64,000 bases of DNA, from positions 62,001 to 126,000 of the forward strand of contig JANFNE010000043.1 of NCBI GenBank assembly GCA_024867545.1, in the 5' to 3' direction. Below the pieces are notes generated by a model. It did no database searches and was not told where the DNA came from. It worked only from the letters and a program-made list of their open reading frames with translations. The translations under genes were made by a program, and so were the position numbers. This DNA comes from Phytopythium helicoides. Lineage: Eukaryota; Oomycota; Peronosporomycetes; Pythiales; Pythiaceae. Shown here piece by piece: positions 19,848-31,639 of the stretch (positions are counted from its first letter, which is position 1; every line of letters starts with the position of its first letter).

Positions 19848-20680
19848 TCAGATGTGACTGCCGAACTTGGTGCGGCCCGACATGGAGCACTTGGGCGCCG
19901 TGCGGTACGTCGACTCGACCTGCTTGCCCACGGAGCTGCGCGTCTCGTACGAGTTGGGCCCGGGGACGCTGTTGGCCGACGACCGCGACACCTTGGTGCG
20001 CACCTCGGTGCCGAACGAAAACGCAGCGGCGCTCGATAGCGTCGACACGGGTTGCTTGCCGACCGACCCAACTACGACCGCGTACTGTCCGGGTCCAACA
20101 TCGCTCGTCGACCCCGAAAGCGGCTTGCGCTCGACCTTGGTGAACGCCGGCATTGGATTGCTTCGCTGTGTGGACAGCACGGTCCGCCCGATGGTCGTCT
20201 GCGACTCGTACGCACCTGGTCCAGGCGTCTTCTTCATGCCGCTCAGCGACGTCCACTTCTTGCCGAGCGAGTAGCTAGGTGCCGACCGCTCCCGAGGATT
20301 CACGATCTTGGCCGAGTAGTCTCCGGGTCCGGGGAACTTGGCTGCCTGACCCAGGTCGGACGTCGAGCCGAACTTCTCGCGGCCGCTGATCGAGCAGGCT
20401 GGTGCCACCTGCATGGTCGACAGCACGGGCTTGCCGATCGATGATGGAATCTGGTACGCTCCTGGGCCAGGGCGACTTGTCACCCGTGGTCGTGCGTGGT
20501 CGCGTGCTCGTGCCGAATACTGTCACAGGGGGCTGTCACCTTGCGGGAATCGACCTGGTCGCCGCAGGAGGACTTTACATCCGCGAAGCTCGTGCCCATT
20601 CCCGGCGTTGGGCTGCCCATCGGCCTAGACTTGCCGGGCGATGTCCCACCTCGCGTCGGGGATCCAGCAGGCGAGGGCAT
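19848..20680 (-). CDS. SHIPPO (STPGR) repeat protein, flagellar/axonemal
   Basis: Carries at least five SHIPPO-type repeats with a PGPGxY core (SPGPGAYQIPSSIG, KFPGPGDYSA, KTPGPGAYESQTTIG, DVGPGQYAVVVGSVG, SVPGPNSYETRSSVG). Such proteins bind inside doublet microtubules of flagella, which fits the motile zoospores of oomycetes. Starts at ATG 20680 (MPSPAGSPTRGGTSPGK). Two inserted bases, at 20469 and 20527 (both C-A-G on the plus strand), break the frame; without them the N-terminal part joins as ..VTAPVTVFGTSTRP.. and ..DKSPGPGAY.., giving 276 residues. Confidence 0.85.
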
Positions 20681-22415
20681 GAGCGCCAGCTAGGTGACTT
20701 CAAAGGATGTGCGAGTGGCTGCCGAGAACTTGGCAGGTTGCGAACTCGAAGTGCTCGGCGATGGAGCTTGGTTCGACTCGATCCAATTCCCCACGGACTG
20801 ATCTTTCGCTCTGCAGCCTCCGTCTTGAGGACGGAAGCTGCGGTCAGAGCTCTGCATTGTCCTGGTCGCGACGATAATAGCTGGCGCTTTGTTCCTGGCA
20901 TTTATAGCCGCTCCGTAGATAGCGTTGCTGGTGCTGCTGAGAGCGACAGCTTGCACAATGGCTTGAAATGGGCCTGATGTGATGAGATGCAGCCGCATTT
21001 GGGCAAATTTGAGCGGCAGCTGCCGTCTCCACACGCGTCAACGATTGCCGGCGGCTGAGATCTTGTCAGTTGCTCACGATGGCTCACGGGCTTCAAGCGC
21101 GTCCATCACACTCCTGTCTCCTCAATTCGTCCACCCATCCGCCTGACAAACGAGGCTGCTGCTCACTTGCCAATCGCTGCGGTGGCGCCAATCGAGGCGC
21201 GCGCCAACCAACCAGCCCCGAGCGTTGACGTGCGTGGCAGGACCACCGGAAATGAGGTGACACACGCGACGTGGCAGGCGGGATGCACTTCCAGCAGTGC
21301 AGGAATGTTGGTCCTCGTCACCATGTCCTATGTATCGGGGTTTGATGAGCTGCGCGGGGGAATAAACCATCCCGCTGGCCACTGCCGCCACCTCCGAACG
21401 CTCCTCGCTGCCGCCGCGGCCTGCATCCTCGGTCCTCCGCTGGGTCCATGATTCCACCACACCTGCGTGGTCCCATCGTCATGAGTTGGAGTGGTTGGAG
21501 GAGCAGCCTCGCCGCTTTAGAAACGCGAGATCTTGCCTCGTCTTTGGCCCGCCGCCATCCGCTACGTTTGACAAGTGAGCGAGCCTGAAGTGCAAATCCC
21601 ACAGATTCGATCTCCTCTCTTCGCTTTAAGCCTGGCAGCTTCTCTTCGTGCCACGTGGGCTTCTTGGCGACGTTGCAACAGACAGTCCCGGCAAGTGTCG
21701 ATACCTTCTTCATGCTCGAGGCGAACCCGGTTCCAGCCTTCGGGCATTGCTAGTCGCCAGCATGAAGCCCTCGCCAGCACTCGGGGCCGGCTCATCTGTC
21801 CGCAATCGACTCAGCGTCCGAGCGAGCTGCCGCTACTGCTCGGCGTCGATTAGGCAGCGTGAGGGGCCAGCGCGCAGCCAGCTCACTTTCGCAGCGCCGG
21901 ACCGCCTTCCGGAAGGTGCCAGCGGCGACCCGGCCCCTCTGCAATGCTCGCTGCCAATGTCGCGTAGCGCACAGCGACGCGCATGTTGGTATGCTTTGCT
22001 GCAGCGCGCCCCCCCCCCCTTCGCCCGGCTACGACGACGGCACCAACGGACTTATTCGGAGCTCTCCGCGGCTCGTCTTATTCCCGCCGCGGCTCTGCCA
22101 TGCAGCGTGCGGCGCTGGCGTTCGTCTCATGAAGCAGCGGCGCTGGCGTTTAGTCTCATGAGGAAGCAGAGGCGCACGCTCTCGCGCTTTTGCGCAGGCG
22201 CGGCGAGCTCTGCTGGCTGGTCCGCCCTCGGCCAGCGCAAGGGCGGACCCAGCGCTTTCGAGGGGTTTCTACCGTGTCTACCGTTTCTAAAATCCGGCCG
22301 CAAATCAGCCGGCGGATCTTTCCCTTCATTCATTCCGCAACTCGCCGGCCGGCCGCCAAGCTCCGCCGCCAAAAGCTCCGCCTCTCGCCTCCCTCCCCAC
22401 CAACGCCCGCCAGCG
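20681..22415. other. Long intergenic region between divergent genes
   Basis: Separates the SHIPPO gene (minus) from the VIT gene (plus). Nothing conserved was recognised in its open frames. A cytosine run at about 22010-22019 and an initiator-like element at 22331-22346 are the only clear marks. Confidence 0.5.
22331..22346 (+). promoter_or_regulatory. Initiator element of the VIT-family gene
   Basis: CATTCCGCAACTCGCC, 69 nt before ATG 22416, preceded by another CATT. Confidence 0.55.
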
Positions 22416-23309
22416 ATGAGCGCGAACGGCAAGCTGAGCCCCGCGGGGCACCCGAGCTACGGCACGGCCAGCGGCTCGGGCAGCCTCATGACGGACATCA
22501 AGAACTCGTACAAGGCCGGCGACGCCGAGGCGTCCAAGGCGCTGCACCGCATCAAGATGGAGATGGGCGAGCACGAGCACGCCATGGAGAACCACCTGCC
22601 CGGCGGGGGGTACATCAAGAGCGCGGTCTACGGCGGCCTCGACGGCATCATCACGACGTTCGCGACCGTCACGTCCGGTCGCAGGCTCGGGCCTGCCCGC
22701 ACTCGGTCATCCTCATCATCGGCCTCGCGCACCTGGTCGCCTGACGGCCTCTCCATGGGGCTCGGAGACATGCTCAGCAGCCAGGCAGAGCACGACCTCG
22801 TCAACCACGAGCGCAAGCGCGAGGTATGGGAGTTTGAAAACTACCCAGAGGGAGAGATGGACGAGATGATCGAGCTATACGAGAAGAAGGGCATCTCGAG
22901 CGAGGACGCGCGCTCCATCGTATACACGCTCGCCAAGTACAAGGAGGCATTCATCGACATCATGATGGTAGAGGAGCTCAACCTCATGCCGGTCGACGAC
23001 GACGACTCCCCGCTCACGGGCGGCATCATCACCTTCGTCTCCTTCATGCTCTTCGGCGTCGTGCCGCTGCTCTCCTACCTGATCAACCTCATCCCGGCAC
23101 TCCGCATGAGCCCCGACACCACGCTCTACTTCTCCTGCGCGCTCACGGTCATCACCATGTTCCTTCTCGGCGCCGTCAAGGGCAGCTTCGTCGGCCAGCG
23201 GTGGTACGTCTCGGGTGCCTCCATGGCCGTCAACGGCAGCATCGCCGCCTACTTTGGCTGGGTTATCGGCTACCTGCTGCAGCTCACCGGCATCCAGAAT
23301 ATCGGCTAG
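22416..23309 (+). CDS. VIT/CCC1 family Fe/Mn transporter
   Basis: Members export Fe2+ or Mn2+ from the cytosol into vacuoles. Start ATG 22416 (MSANGKLSPAGHPSYG). Family marks: YGGLDGIITTF in helix 1, DGLSMGLGDMLSSQAE in helix 2, an acidic cytosolic metal-binding region (EMDEMIELYEKKGISSEDA), then three C-terminal helices ending GYLLQLTGIQNIG. Between 22665 and 22745 the frame is shifted by three separate one-base insertions that cancel. The stretch reads as nonsense (ARTRSSSSSASRTWS) where another frame gives HSVILIIGLAHLVA. The last of the three is T22742 in a C-T-G. About 296 residues after correction. Confidence 0.88.
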   Translation: MSANGKLSPAGHPSYGTASGSGSLMTDIKNSYKAGDAEASKALHRIKMEMGEHEHAMENHLPGGGYIKSAVYGGLDGIITTFATVTSGRRLGPARTRSSSSSASRTWSPDGLSMGLGDMLSSQAEHDLVNHERKREVWEFENYPEGEMDEMIELYEKKGISSEDARSIVYTLAKYKEAFIDIMMVEELNLMPVDDDDSPLTGGIITFVSFMLFGVVPLLSYLINLIPALRMSPDTTLYFSCALTVITMFLLGAVKGSFVGQRWYVSGASMAVNGSIAAYFGWVIGYLLQLTGIQNIG

Positions 23310-23436
23310 GCGACTCGACGAACGACACGTGCGTATGAAGAAGACGCGCGGAGCGCTTGGCTCTCGCGCCGATCGTATAGCCCCGCGCGCCATTTTGTGT
23401 GTTAGCTTCACTTTTTTTTGCTACATTTTGATAATC

Positions 23437-25012
23437 TCAAATGCCCTCGACAAACCCCGACATCGAGCGCAGCAGATCAATGCTTGACACGCCAAAGTGC
23501 ACGCTGGCGAACAACAGCGAGCCCACTACCATAAACAACACCGTGAACAGCATCGTCCACGGAGCAATGGGCTTGAACGCCGCCATGAGCGGCGACTCGG
23601 AGTCGAACAGCGGGGACCGCAGCGCCGAGCTAAGGATCATAAAGTTGTGCAAGCACCCGTTGTGCGCCGACACGCTCAGGATGCGTCCGTCTGTCGTCCA
23701 CTGCAGATCTTCAAAGTTTAGCAGCGCCGCCGACAGTCCAGATGCGTCTGCGCCTTGTGCCGACGAAGACGAAGACGACGCCAGAGCAGAGCCTGAGCCA
23801 GGCCCGCTCATGGCAGCGGACGCAGACGCCAAACTGGAGCCGCCGCCGGCACTCGATGGTATGTCACTGTCCAGATACTCGACGGCGATCTCTTCCAGTC
23901 GCTCATGCGCACGACCTTGATGCAGTTGTCGCCGCAGGTAGCCACAGTGCCGTTGGCTTCATTGTAGACAATCTCTCGCAGCGAGTGCTCGTGGAACTTG
24001 GCGCAGTATTGCTCCTGCCCAATCTCTTTCAGGTGCGTCGAGATGATCACGACATAGCCCGACGAGAAGCCCGCAATGATGTAGCCGTTGCCGAACCACT
24101 GGTATGACACGATGCTGCCGTAGCGTGTCTGGAACGCCAGCTCCAGCGCATTCTCGCGCTCGTTCATGTCATACAGCAGGATTGTCTTGCCGCCCATGTT
24201 GACCGACAGGATCGCGTCCACGTGACCGCTCTTGCCGCCAAACTGCCTCACATTGAACGTCGACGGTCAGCGATATCTGGTTAAAGTTGATGACAAAAGG
24301 GAGCGCAAAGCTCGCACCGTGACGCTATGCGGAGAGGCCTTGATCTTGACCTGGTCGAGCGTGCGGCCCGTGGGCAGGCAGATGGTGATCTGCCGGTCTT
24401 CCGATCCGAACGCGAACTTGTTCTCGAGGTTCCAGTCGCCGCACAGGATGCGACGCTTGTGCTTGCTCGCCGCCTGCACCTTGGTGCCGGTCGCGTGGTC
24501 GTAGATGTGCACTTGCCCTCGGTTCGTGCCGATGGCGAGCTACCAGTGGGCGGCGTCGTGAGTCAATGTAGTGATTAGCGGCAACCAGTCAGCGCGGTAG
24601 TTAGCTCGTACCAGCAGCGAGCCCGGGGCCTTGGACCATGATGTCGCGGCACGGGAGCTCCACGATCTGGTGCTCGCGGATCTTCTTGGGCTCCCACAGC
24701 ACCAGCGCCGACGAGTTGGCCTGCACGATGGCCAGTATGTCTCCGTTCTCGCTCCACTCGAGCAGCGTGCACGGGCTGCGCGACCTCACCGGCGTCAGTC
24801 CGTCAGCCTGCCAACTCGACTCGACGGCAAGCGCGGCCACGTCACCTGGGCGAGGGCGGCACGACCTGGTCCACGAGCTTCCCGCGGCGGCTGAAGATGT
24901 GCGCGACGCGAGACGAGCCGGAGGACGCCACATAGCTGCCGTGAGGGTCCCAGCGGTAGGCCACGGGCCCCGCGCCGTGGTGCCGCGCGTCCACCGAGAA
25001 GATCATCAACAT
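23437..25012 (-). CDS. WDR19: IFT144/WDR19-type WD40 propeller protein ending in a membrane segment
   Basis: Matches the N-terminal beta-propeller of intraflagellar-transport protein IFT144: KHKRRILCGDWNLENKFAFG, GYVVIISTHLKEIGQE, TVATCGDNCIKV and QWTTDGRILSVSAHNG. Introns: 24776-24845 (70 nt), 24540-24611 (72 nt) and 24243-24317 (75 nt); each removal restores the alignment. Two small frame defects remain (exon 2 near 24635; near 23900 before EIAVEYLDSD). Instead of the ~900-residue TPR half of IFT144 the protein stops at 23437 after a hydrophobic helix (PWTMLFTVLFMVVGSLLFA), about 450 residues in all. It may be a membrane-anchored paralogue rather than true IFT144. Confidence 0.78.
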
Positions 25013-25563
25013 GTTGGCGACTCGTCCTGTCTCGACGGGATCGTCGCGAGGGGTTGTCAAGGCGAGGTGGCGCTCGCTAAAGTCACTGTTGCGGGTTTGT
25101 GACAAATGCTTGATACATCGATACGGAGCTTTTATTGGTCGAAATAGTACCTTAAATCAGTTATCTGGCTGGCAGCTCCACTTCAACTTGCTAGTGATGC
25201 ATTCGAGTCAGCCTGGAGCTCATTGGCCGCGTCGTGTTGTCCAAGCAGCCGTATTTCCCGACTCATGACATGGGGTCTCGTAGCAATCCTCCTGGCCCTT
25301 CCAAGCCAGGCGAAGTTGCTCCAGTGTGCCTTTTCAAGTCTACGGCGGGGTTGATCGGCCACGAAGGTGTTTGGCGTGCACCGATTCTTCTCAGAGCAAA
25401 AAGGGAGAAGCAGGTAGTGCTCAGGAGTTGCTTGGCGCAGCACTGCTGCACCTACAGGGGCCAAACACGGACGTTCGAGATGGAAGGAACTGGGTAGGGC
25501 TTTTATGTGCTTTCAGGCAGTAACTCCTAGTATTATCAGGAAGAGCTCCGCGAAAAGGGCCGC
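25013..25563. other. Intergenic
   Basis: Between two minus-strand genes; contains the promoter of the propeller gene and the 3' flank of the cyclic-nucleotide-binding gene. No other structure seen. Confidence 0.5.
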
Positions 25564-27373
25564 TCACTGACAGGCGAGCTGCACACCGCGCACGACGGTG
25601 TTCGGCGCGGGCCACGCCGCCGGTCGCAGGCAAGGAAACTGCAGGTCTGGCGTCTCGGCGGAGTGCGGGAACTTGCTGCGCAGCGCCAGAGGCTCGCGGG
25701 GCCGCGCGGTGCCTCGGCGTGCGGCTATCGTCTCGCTCTTGTGGAAATCGCGCAGCCGCTGATGCACCTGGCGGCGCGCGAGCTCGGCGCACTTGTCGTG
25801 ACGTGCGCGGATGCGCGCGATGGCGCGCGGCGTGAAGGAGAAGTAGGGCGAGAAGCAGTCCACGCGGTTGAGCGCCACCAGCTCCACGGAGGGCGAGTCC
25901 GCCACCACCGTGTACTCGCGCGCCTGCACGCCCTCCACGAACATCTCGCAGCCGAAGAAGCCCGCGGCCTCCTCGATGTGGAACGCCACGCGCGACTTGA
26001 CCGAGTGCACCTGCTGCCGCCACTCGTGCGCACCGCTGGGCCACCGGTGCGTGCGGTCGTAGTGGATGTCTACCTCCAGCCGCACGCGGCCTCGGCGCAC
26101 CACGTAGAACGCACCGATCGACTCGCCCTGCCGGTACAGCACCTCGCCCTTCTTGAGCGGCACGTCGATCGACACGAGCTCGAAGAAGTGCAGCTTGCTC
26201 TCCACGCAGTCGCGGAACAGAGACACCTCGGCGTGCAGCCAGCTCGTTAGGTGCTTGCGCCGCCGTGTCTGGCACCGCGCCAGTGTCTTCTGGTAGTCCT
26301 CGGCGAGGATCTTGAGCACCTCGACGCCGATCAAGGGCTGCTGTGCAGTGCCAGCAGTGTTGCTGGCTCCCGTTGCGGAAGGTGCTCCGGGTGATAAAGA
26401 TCGGGATACGCTGCCTGCACGTCGGCGCCGCGTGTAGCGTTCTCGAGTTGCAGCGCAATGTCTCCGAACGCCGAGTTCTTGGACACACTCGCGACCTTCT
26501 CGCCGTCGATCATGACGTGCACCTCGCCGCTTAGGATCAAGTAGCACGCATCACCTTTGTCACCCTTACGAAACACGTAGTCGAGCGGCCGGAAGCACTC
26601 GTAGCGCGCGAGCTTGGCGATCTCAGGTCGCCTGGTTCAGGTCGAGGAATGTGGCCATGGACGGAATTTTCATGATCCAGCGCGCAAGGCACTGGAGCTC
26701 GACAATGTTGCGCTCGCTCGGCTCCTTGGTGACACCCTGCAGCATGATTTCCTCGTCGGTGATCACTCGGTCCGAGAAGCGCGGAAAGAAGACCTGGAAG
26801 TCCTTGCGCTCGCGGATCCACTGTGGGAACACTTCGCAGTCCCGGTCGCTCACCAAGCCGCCTGGACGATGTTTGTACGGAGCTTGCCGGCGCAGTCTTG
26901 GCGCGGCGCTCACCATCATCTCGACGTTTGGAAGGTTCGATTGTGCTGTTGGTGTCTTTGCTCGCAATCTGGACAGTCTTGGCAGACGGAGATGCTACTG
27001 ATGGCAGCCCCTCTCTTCTTGGTGTAGCGGCCTTAGCAGCAGCCAGCTCCCGTTTCCTTGGTGTTGAGGAACTTTGCGAACCTCGATCACGTGGAGTTGC
27101 GTATGGACTTCGACCAGGAGTACCAACTGCAAGACGCACGGGTCCAGACCGATCCCTTCCGCTTCGTGGCGACACGAGCGATGCGGTTACCGCTTGCAAC
27201 GAGTGCAGCTCGGCCACGTTCTTCGATCCGCTCGCTGCAGATGCCATCAAGGCTGCTGCAGCCGCGGTGGTAGCGCGCGCAGCAGCAACCACCGTCTTAG
27301 TATAGACGTACATGGGGTTTGTCGAGTGCGTGAGCAGCCTCGGGGACTTTGGTGGCGTCCCTGGCGTCGCCAT
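25564..27373 (-). CDS. Protein with two cyclic-nucleotide-binding domains
   Basis: From ATG 27373 (MATPGTPPKSPRLL) a ~200-residue basic, Ser/Ala-rich region precedes the first CNB domain (FRPLDYVFRKGDKGDACYLI, LSGEVHVMI, SAFGDIALQLEN) and a second, degenerate one (VPLKKGEVLYRQGESIGAFY, VVRRGRVRLEV, FFGCEMFVEG). The second lacks the usual FGE(L/I)ALL-R phosphate cassette. It resembles PKA-regulatory-like or EPAC-like modules without a kinase. Four one-base insertions (26863, 26625, 26416 and 26412, all CAG/CTG) interrupt the frame; corrected length is 601 residues. Correction also gives an RRVS sequence, a PKA-type site. Confidence 0.82.
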
Positions 27374-28861
27374 CGAAGCTCGAATGTGTGGAAGTCGAGT
27401 TCTATCGCTGGCGAGACTTGTATTGCTGGGTTAGGTCGAGGGTTTGAGGCATGGCTGTCGTCCTCGATCTGATAACAAGCAGGCTTTGACAAAAAGTCAT
27501 CTCGAAGCTATGATTAGCGTTTGCAGCTCGTTTTGGTTGGCGCGGAATGCCAGGATCAAATGCATGAGCACGAAGTCTGTGGAGAAGGAAGGTCATGGCG
27601 AGCACGAGCAAAAATCTTGGCATAATGTTGGGGTCATGTTGCTACAGCTATCCACCTACTGTCATCCTCTCACTGCGTCTACTGAAATGCTGTCCGCTCG
27701 CATGCATTCATGTATTCCTGTCGTGATCTCGTTCGATTGCCGAAGTGTTTGGTGTCGTGCCTGATTTGGAGTCTCTTCCCTTGAGATAAATACGAGTCTT
27801 GGTGCGTTCTGGGCTTGGTGCGTCCAGTCATTAATTACCTCACAGCGCGACGACCGCAATGCATAGCGCGAGCTTGCAGGAAAGGAAGAAAAGTTGTCGC
27901 GCCACCGCTTTCTTCATTCTGGCGGCAGGTGAAGTTGTCGCTGCCTTTGCAAGTTGTATGCACAATGAGCGGTCGTCGAGCACGCTTGCTCATGCGTCCA
28001 CTTGCACCCCAGAACGCGGGGGCAATCGTCATAAGACTCCTGGCTGCTCGTTCTGAGTATTGTCCGCTGGTTGTCGATCTGCACGTCACCACGAGGTGCT
28101 ACAGCGATGGTCTGTCGCGGAGGAAGACGCTCAAGACTCGACCGACAAACAGCGGTCCATGCTCGGCAGTGCCTGGACGACACCCACCTGCCAGCGAGCG
28201 ACTCGACGCCGCGGTGCCAATCGGCTGCTGCGCAAGCCCGCAGGTGTACGAACGCACTCTGAATACGCGTTGGTGTCGGGTGATGACCTCCTCCTCCTTC
28301 AGTCGCGCCAAGACGCGGCCTCGCCTCCTCTCCTCTCCAGCGAATCGAGCGCAGCGCGACTGGCCTCCCCCGCCCCGCCCCGCCCCCGCTCGCCGCCATC
28401 GCCACGAAGCCCCTCACGCCCTCCACTCGCCCGCCCTCATGACCGCAGAGCGGCACCGCCGTGGCGTCGACGCCTTGCGCTTCGTAAGCGCGCGCACCCG
28501 CGGCCTCATCCCCGTCACGGCGTCATTCCCGGCCCATACTCGCGTCCATAGGAATCGCAATCGGCCTATTTGACGGGCATCAATCGGTCAACTTCAACCT
28601 AGACAGAAACGGCTCTTCGCGCAACCTAACTCGGATCCGCGCGCCCATTGGTCGCCACCACCAAAATCGCGGCTATATCTGCAGCCGCGTTCGGATCTTT
28701 CAAGCATAGATACGCAATTTCCGCATTCCTTACGGCGCCGCAACACCAAAGACGTGCACGTTTCCCCCCTCAACAGAGCGCCCTGCCACCCGCCTTCCTT
28801 CAACCATCCGAGCCATTCCGCATTTTGCCGGCTTCCCCCCGCTGCCTCCCCGCCTTTCTCC
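27374..28861. other. Long intergenic region between divergent genes
   Basis: About 1.5 kb between the CNB gene and PCCA. The distal part near 28330-28450 is GC-rich. Overlapping open frames on both strands have no motif. The PCCA initiator lies at its right end. Confidence 0.5.
28814..28829 (+). promoter_or_regulatory. Initiator element of PCCA
   Basis: CATTCCGCATTTTGCC, 32 nt before ATG 28862; close to the classical oomycete initiator. Confidence 0.65.
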
Positions 28862-31174
28862 ATGCTGTCGGCGCGCTCGCTGCGACGCGCGGCGACGCTC
28901 CAGGCCGCCGACGGGCGCGCGCTGCTGACGCGGCGCTTCCTGCAGCAGGCGGCGGGCGGCGAGAAGCTCTTCGACAAGATCCTGATCGCCAACCGCGGCG
29001 AGATCGCCGTGCGCGTCATCAAGACGTGCCGCCGGCTGGGCATCAAGACGGTGGCCGTGTACTCGGAGCCAGACGTCAACTCGGTGGCCGTGCGCATGGC
29101 TGACGAGGCCGTGTGCGTTGGACCCGCGCCGTCCGCGCAGAGCTACCTGAGCATCCCCAAGATCGTCGACGCCGTCAAGGCCACGGGCGCGCAGGCTGTC
29201 CACCCGGGATACGGATTCCTGTCGGAGAACAAGGACTTCTGCGAGGCGCTCGAGGAAATGGGCGTCGCCTTCATCGGGCCAGGGGCACGAGGCCATCCGC
29301 GCCATGGGCGACAAGATCGAGTCCAAGATGATCGCCAAGGAAGCCGGCGTCAACACCATCCCGGGCTTTTTGGGGGAGATCGACTCGCCCGACGAGGCCG
29401 TGCGCGTCGCCAGAGAGATCGGATACCCCGTCATGATCAAGGCCAGTGCAGGCGGAGGTGGCAAGGGCATGCGCGTCGCCTACGACGACGAGGAGGTGCG
29501 CATGGGCTACCGCCTGTCCAAGGAGGAGGCCGCAAGCAGCTTCGGCGACGACCGCATGTTCATCGAGAAGTTCATTGAGGACCCGCGCCACATCGAGATC
29601 CAGCTCATCGCTGACTCGTTCGGCAACGTTGTCCCGCTTCCCGAGAGAGAGTGCTCCATCCAGCGCCGCAACCAAAAGGTCATTGAGGAGGCACCTAGCG
29701 TGCTGCTCGACCCAGAGACGCGCCTCGCCATGGGCAAGCAGGCATCCATGCTCGCGAAGAAGGTCGGCTACGTATCGGCCGGCACGGTCGAGTTCCTTTG
29801 TGACAAGAACAAAAACTTCTATTTCCTCGAGATGAACACGCGTCTGCAGGTTGAGCACCCCTGTCACGGAGCTCATTTCGCATGTCGACCTCGTCGAGCA
29901 GATGATCCGTGTTGCCGCGGGCCACAAGCTGCCGGATGAGCTGCTCCAGGGACCCGTGCCGATTCACGGCTGGGCCATGGAGTCGCGCGTGTACGCCGAG
30001 GACCCGCTGCGTGGCTTCTTGCCGTCAATTGGCCGACTGCTGACGTACCGCGAGCCTGTGCACCTCCCGGGTGTTCGTGTCGACTCGGGCGTGAGCGAAG
30101 GCAGCGACATCTCCATGTTCTACGACCCGATGATCTCAAAGCTCATCACGCACGGAAAGGATCGTGATGAGTGCCTCCAGCGCATGCGTGATGCTCTCGA
30201 TCACTACGTAATTCGTGGGCCTGGAAACAACGTGTGCTTCCTGCAGGACGTCTACCGCCACCCTCGCTTCGTGAGTGGCAAGATCACGACCAAGTTCATC
30301 GCCGAAGAGTACCCGGATGGTTTTGATGGCGTCAAGCTCACAGGCTGGCGAAGTTGATGACCTAACGGTTGTCGGCGCCGTGCTCCACCTGCAGCGTGAG
30401 CGCGCGCGGGCCTTGCTGCCTTCCACCCGCGCATCTGTGAAGTCTCGCAGTGCGAATGCGGCTGCGTTTGAAAGCGATGAGCTCGAGCAGGTCGAAGGGT
30501 CGGGCCTCGCGCCGCGCTTCCACGCACTTGCGGATGTCACCTCGAATGCGGCAATCTTGGCGCTGGCGGAGCGGAACTCGCTCGAGAAGTTCGGCCAGAC
30601 ACTGCTCGTGAGTGTGGATGGCACGTTCGGCAAGTCAGCACCCGTATCGGTGGTGGAGCTTGTAGTCCCGCCGTTCGGAAAGAGTAAGCGTTCGCGTGGT
30701 GATCGCATTGTGACGCTTGCGCACGTTAGTGGCAAGTGGCACTTGGTGAGCGACATCGACTGGACGTTGAACGGGCCGCTGTTCCAGGCGACGTACGCGA
30801 AGAGCGGCGCGGAGGACAAGGACCTCGCGTCGCAGGTGCTCCAGGCGCTTCCCGAAGGCTACCGGATCCAGCACTGCGGCGCCATCCACGACGTTGTGGT
30901 GCGCAATGTGGACGAGGCAAAGCTTTCGAGCCACATGAAGCCCAAGCCAAAGGTGGATACGTCCAACTTCCTGCTGTGCCCGATGCCTGGTATGCTCATC
31001 TCGGTAGCGGTCGAGCCGGGTCAGCACGTAGAGCTCGGCCAAGAGCTCGCAGTCGTCGAGGCCATGAAAATGCAGAACGTGCTGCGGTCGGAGAAGAAGG
31101 GCACGATCAAGGCCGTGCGCACCAAGGCTGGCGACTCGCTCAAGGTTGACGAGATCATCCTCGAGTACGAGTGA
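28862..31174 (+). CDS. PCCA: Propionyl-CoA carboxylase alpha chain, mitochondrial
   Basis: Biotin-dependent carboxylation of propionyl-CoA to methylmalonyl-CoA in the mitochondrial matrix, on the route to succinyl-CoA. An arginine-rich leader ([14 protein letters not shown]) is followed by the biotin carboxylase domain ([42 protein letters not shown]) and the PCCA-type segment [20 protein letters not shown]. The biotinyl domain at the C-terminus carries EAMKMQN. Three inserted bases break the frame: A29281, T29862 (inside the invariant VEHPVTE) and A30342, all making CAG or CTG. Corrected length is 769 residues. No intron. Confidence 0.94.
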
Positions 31175-31639
31175 TTGTGCGTGTGCGCCTCAGAGAGTGG
31201 GTCAGCCGTCAACGCGCCGCCTCCGAAGGTGAGAGTGGCACGTGCTCGTGCATGAAGGCCCCCAAAGAACCAATAAATGTACGCCTCCATGTGCGGTTGT
31301 AACCAGCGATCCCTTCCCTGTGCCCTGCCTTTCAGGCGAATTGCTGCGCGCGACTCGCTACCAAGCCAGTGGCTGCGCGTGTGACGTGACGCCGCGAGTC
31401 TCCACGGATCGCCGATCCACGGATGCCCCAAACGGCAAGTGAGACCAGTTGGTTTCGATTGTTGCCGCCTGGAAACCGCTCGCCGACCGTCCGGCACTCC
31501 ATGCGCTGCCTCCGCCAGTATCTGCCTCGACGACTCGCCGTCACTCGCGACCGCCTCGCCACGCTGCGTCGGTCACTCGGTCGCCCTGGAAGCCGCGGTC
31601 GAGACCTCCAGTCTGCCTTGACTCTCCGACGCGATCGAG
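31175..31639. other. Intergenic
   Basis: Separates PCCA from the elicitin-like gene. An in-frame TGA at 31619-31621 precedes the ATG at 31640. A missing upstream exon for that gene would have to lie here, but no signal-peptide-like frame with a clear splice donor was found. Confidence 0.45.

Noticed and set aside
21648..22415. An N-terminal extension of the VIT transporter through the open frame from 21648
   Set aside because: Arg/Ser/Pro-rich with no homology, and it spans the initiator-like element; the family starts near ATG 22416.
24776..24845. A C-A-G insertion in the IFT144-type gene near 24847
   Set aside because: Removing the base restores an open frame, but excising a 70-nt GT-AG intron restores the alignment better (SPSPCTLLEWSENGD), so an intron was preferred.
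27815..28573. A 252-codon plus-strand frame between the CNB gene and PCCA
   Set aside because: Low-complexity Arg/Pro/Ser composition, overlapped by equally long frames in other phases and strands.
28862..31174. PCCA as a pseudogene because of three frameshifts
   Set aside because: No internal stop or other decay once three single bases are removed, and the same kind of break occurs in other essential genes nearby.
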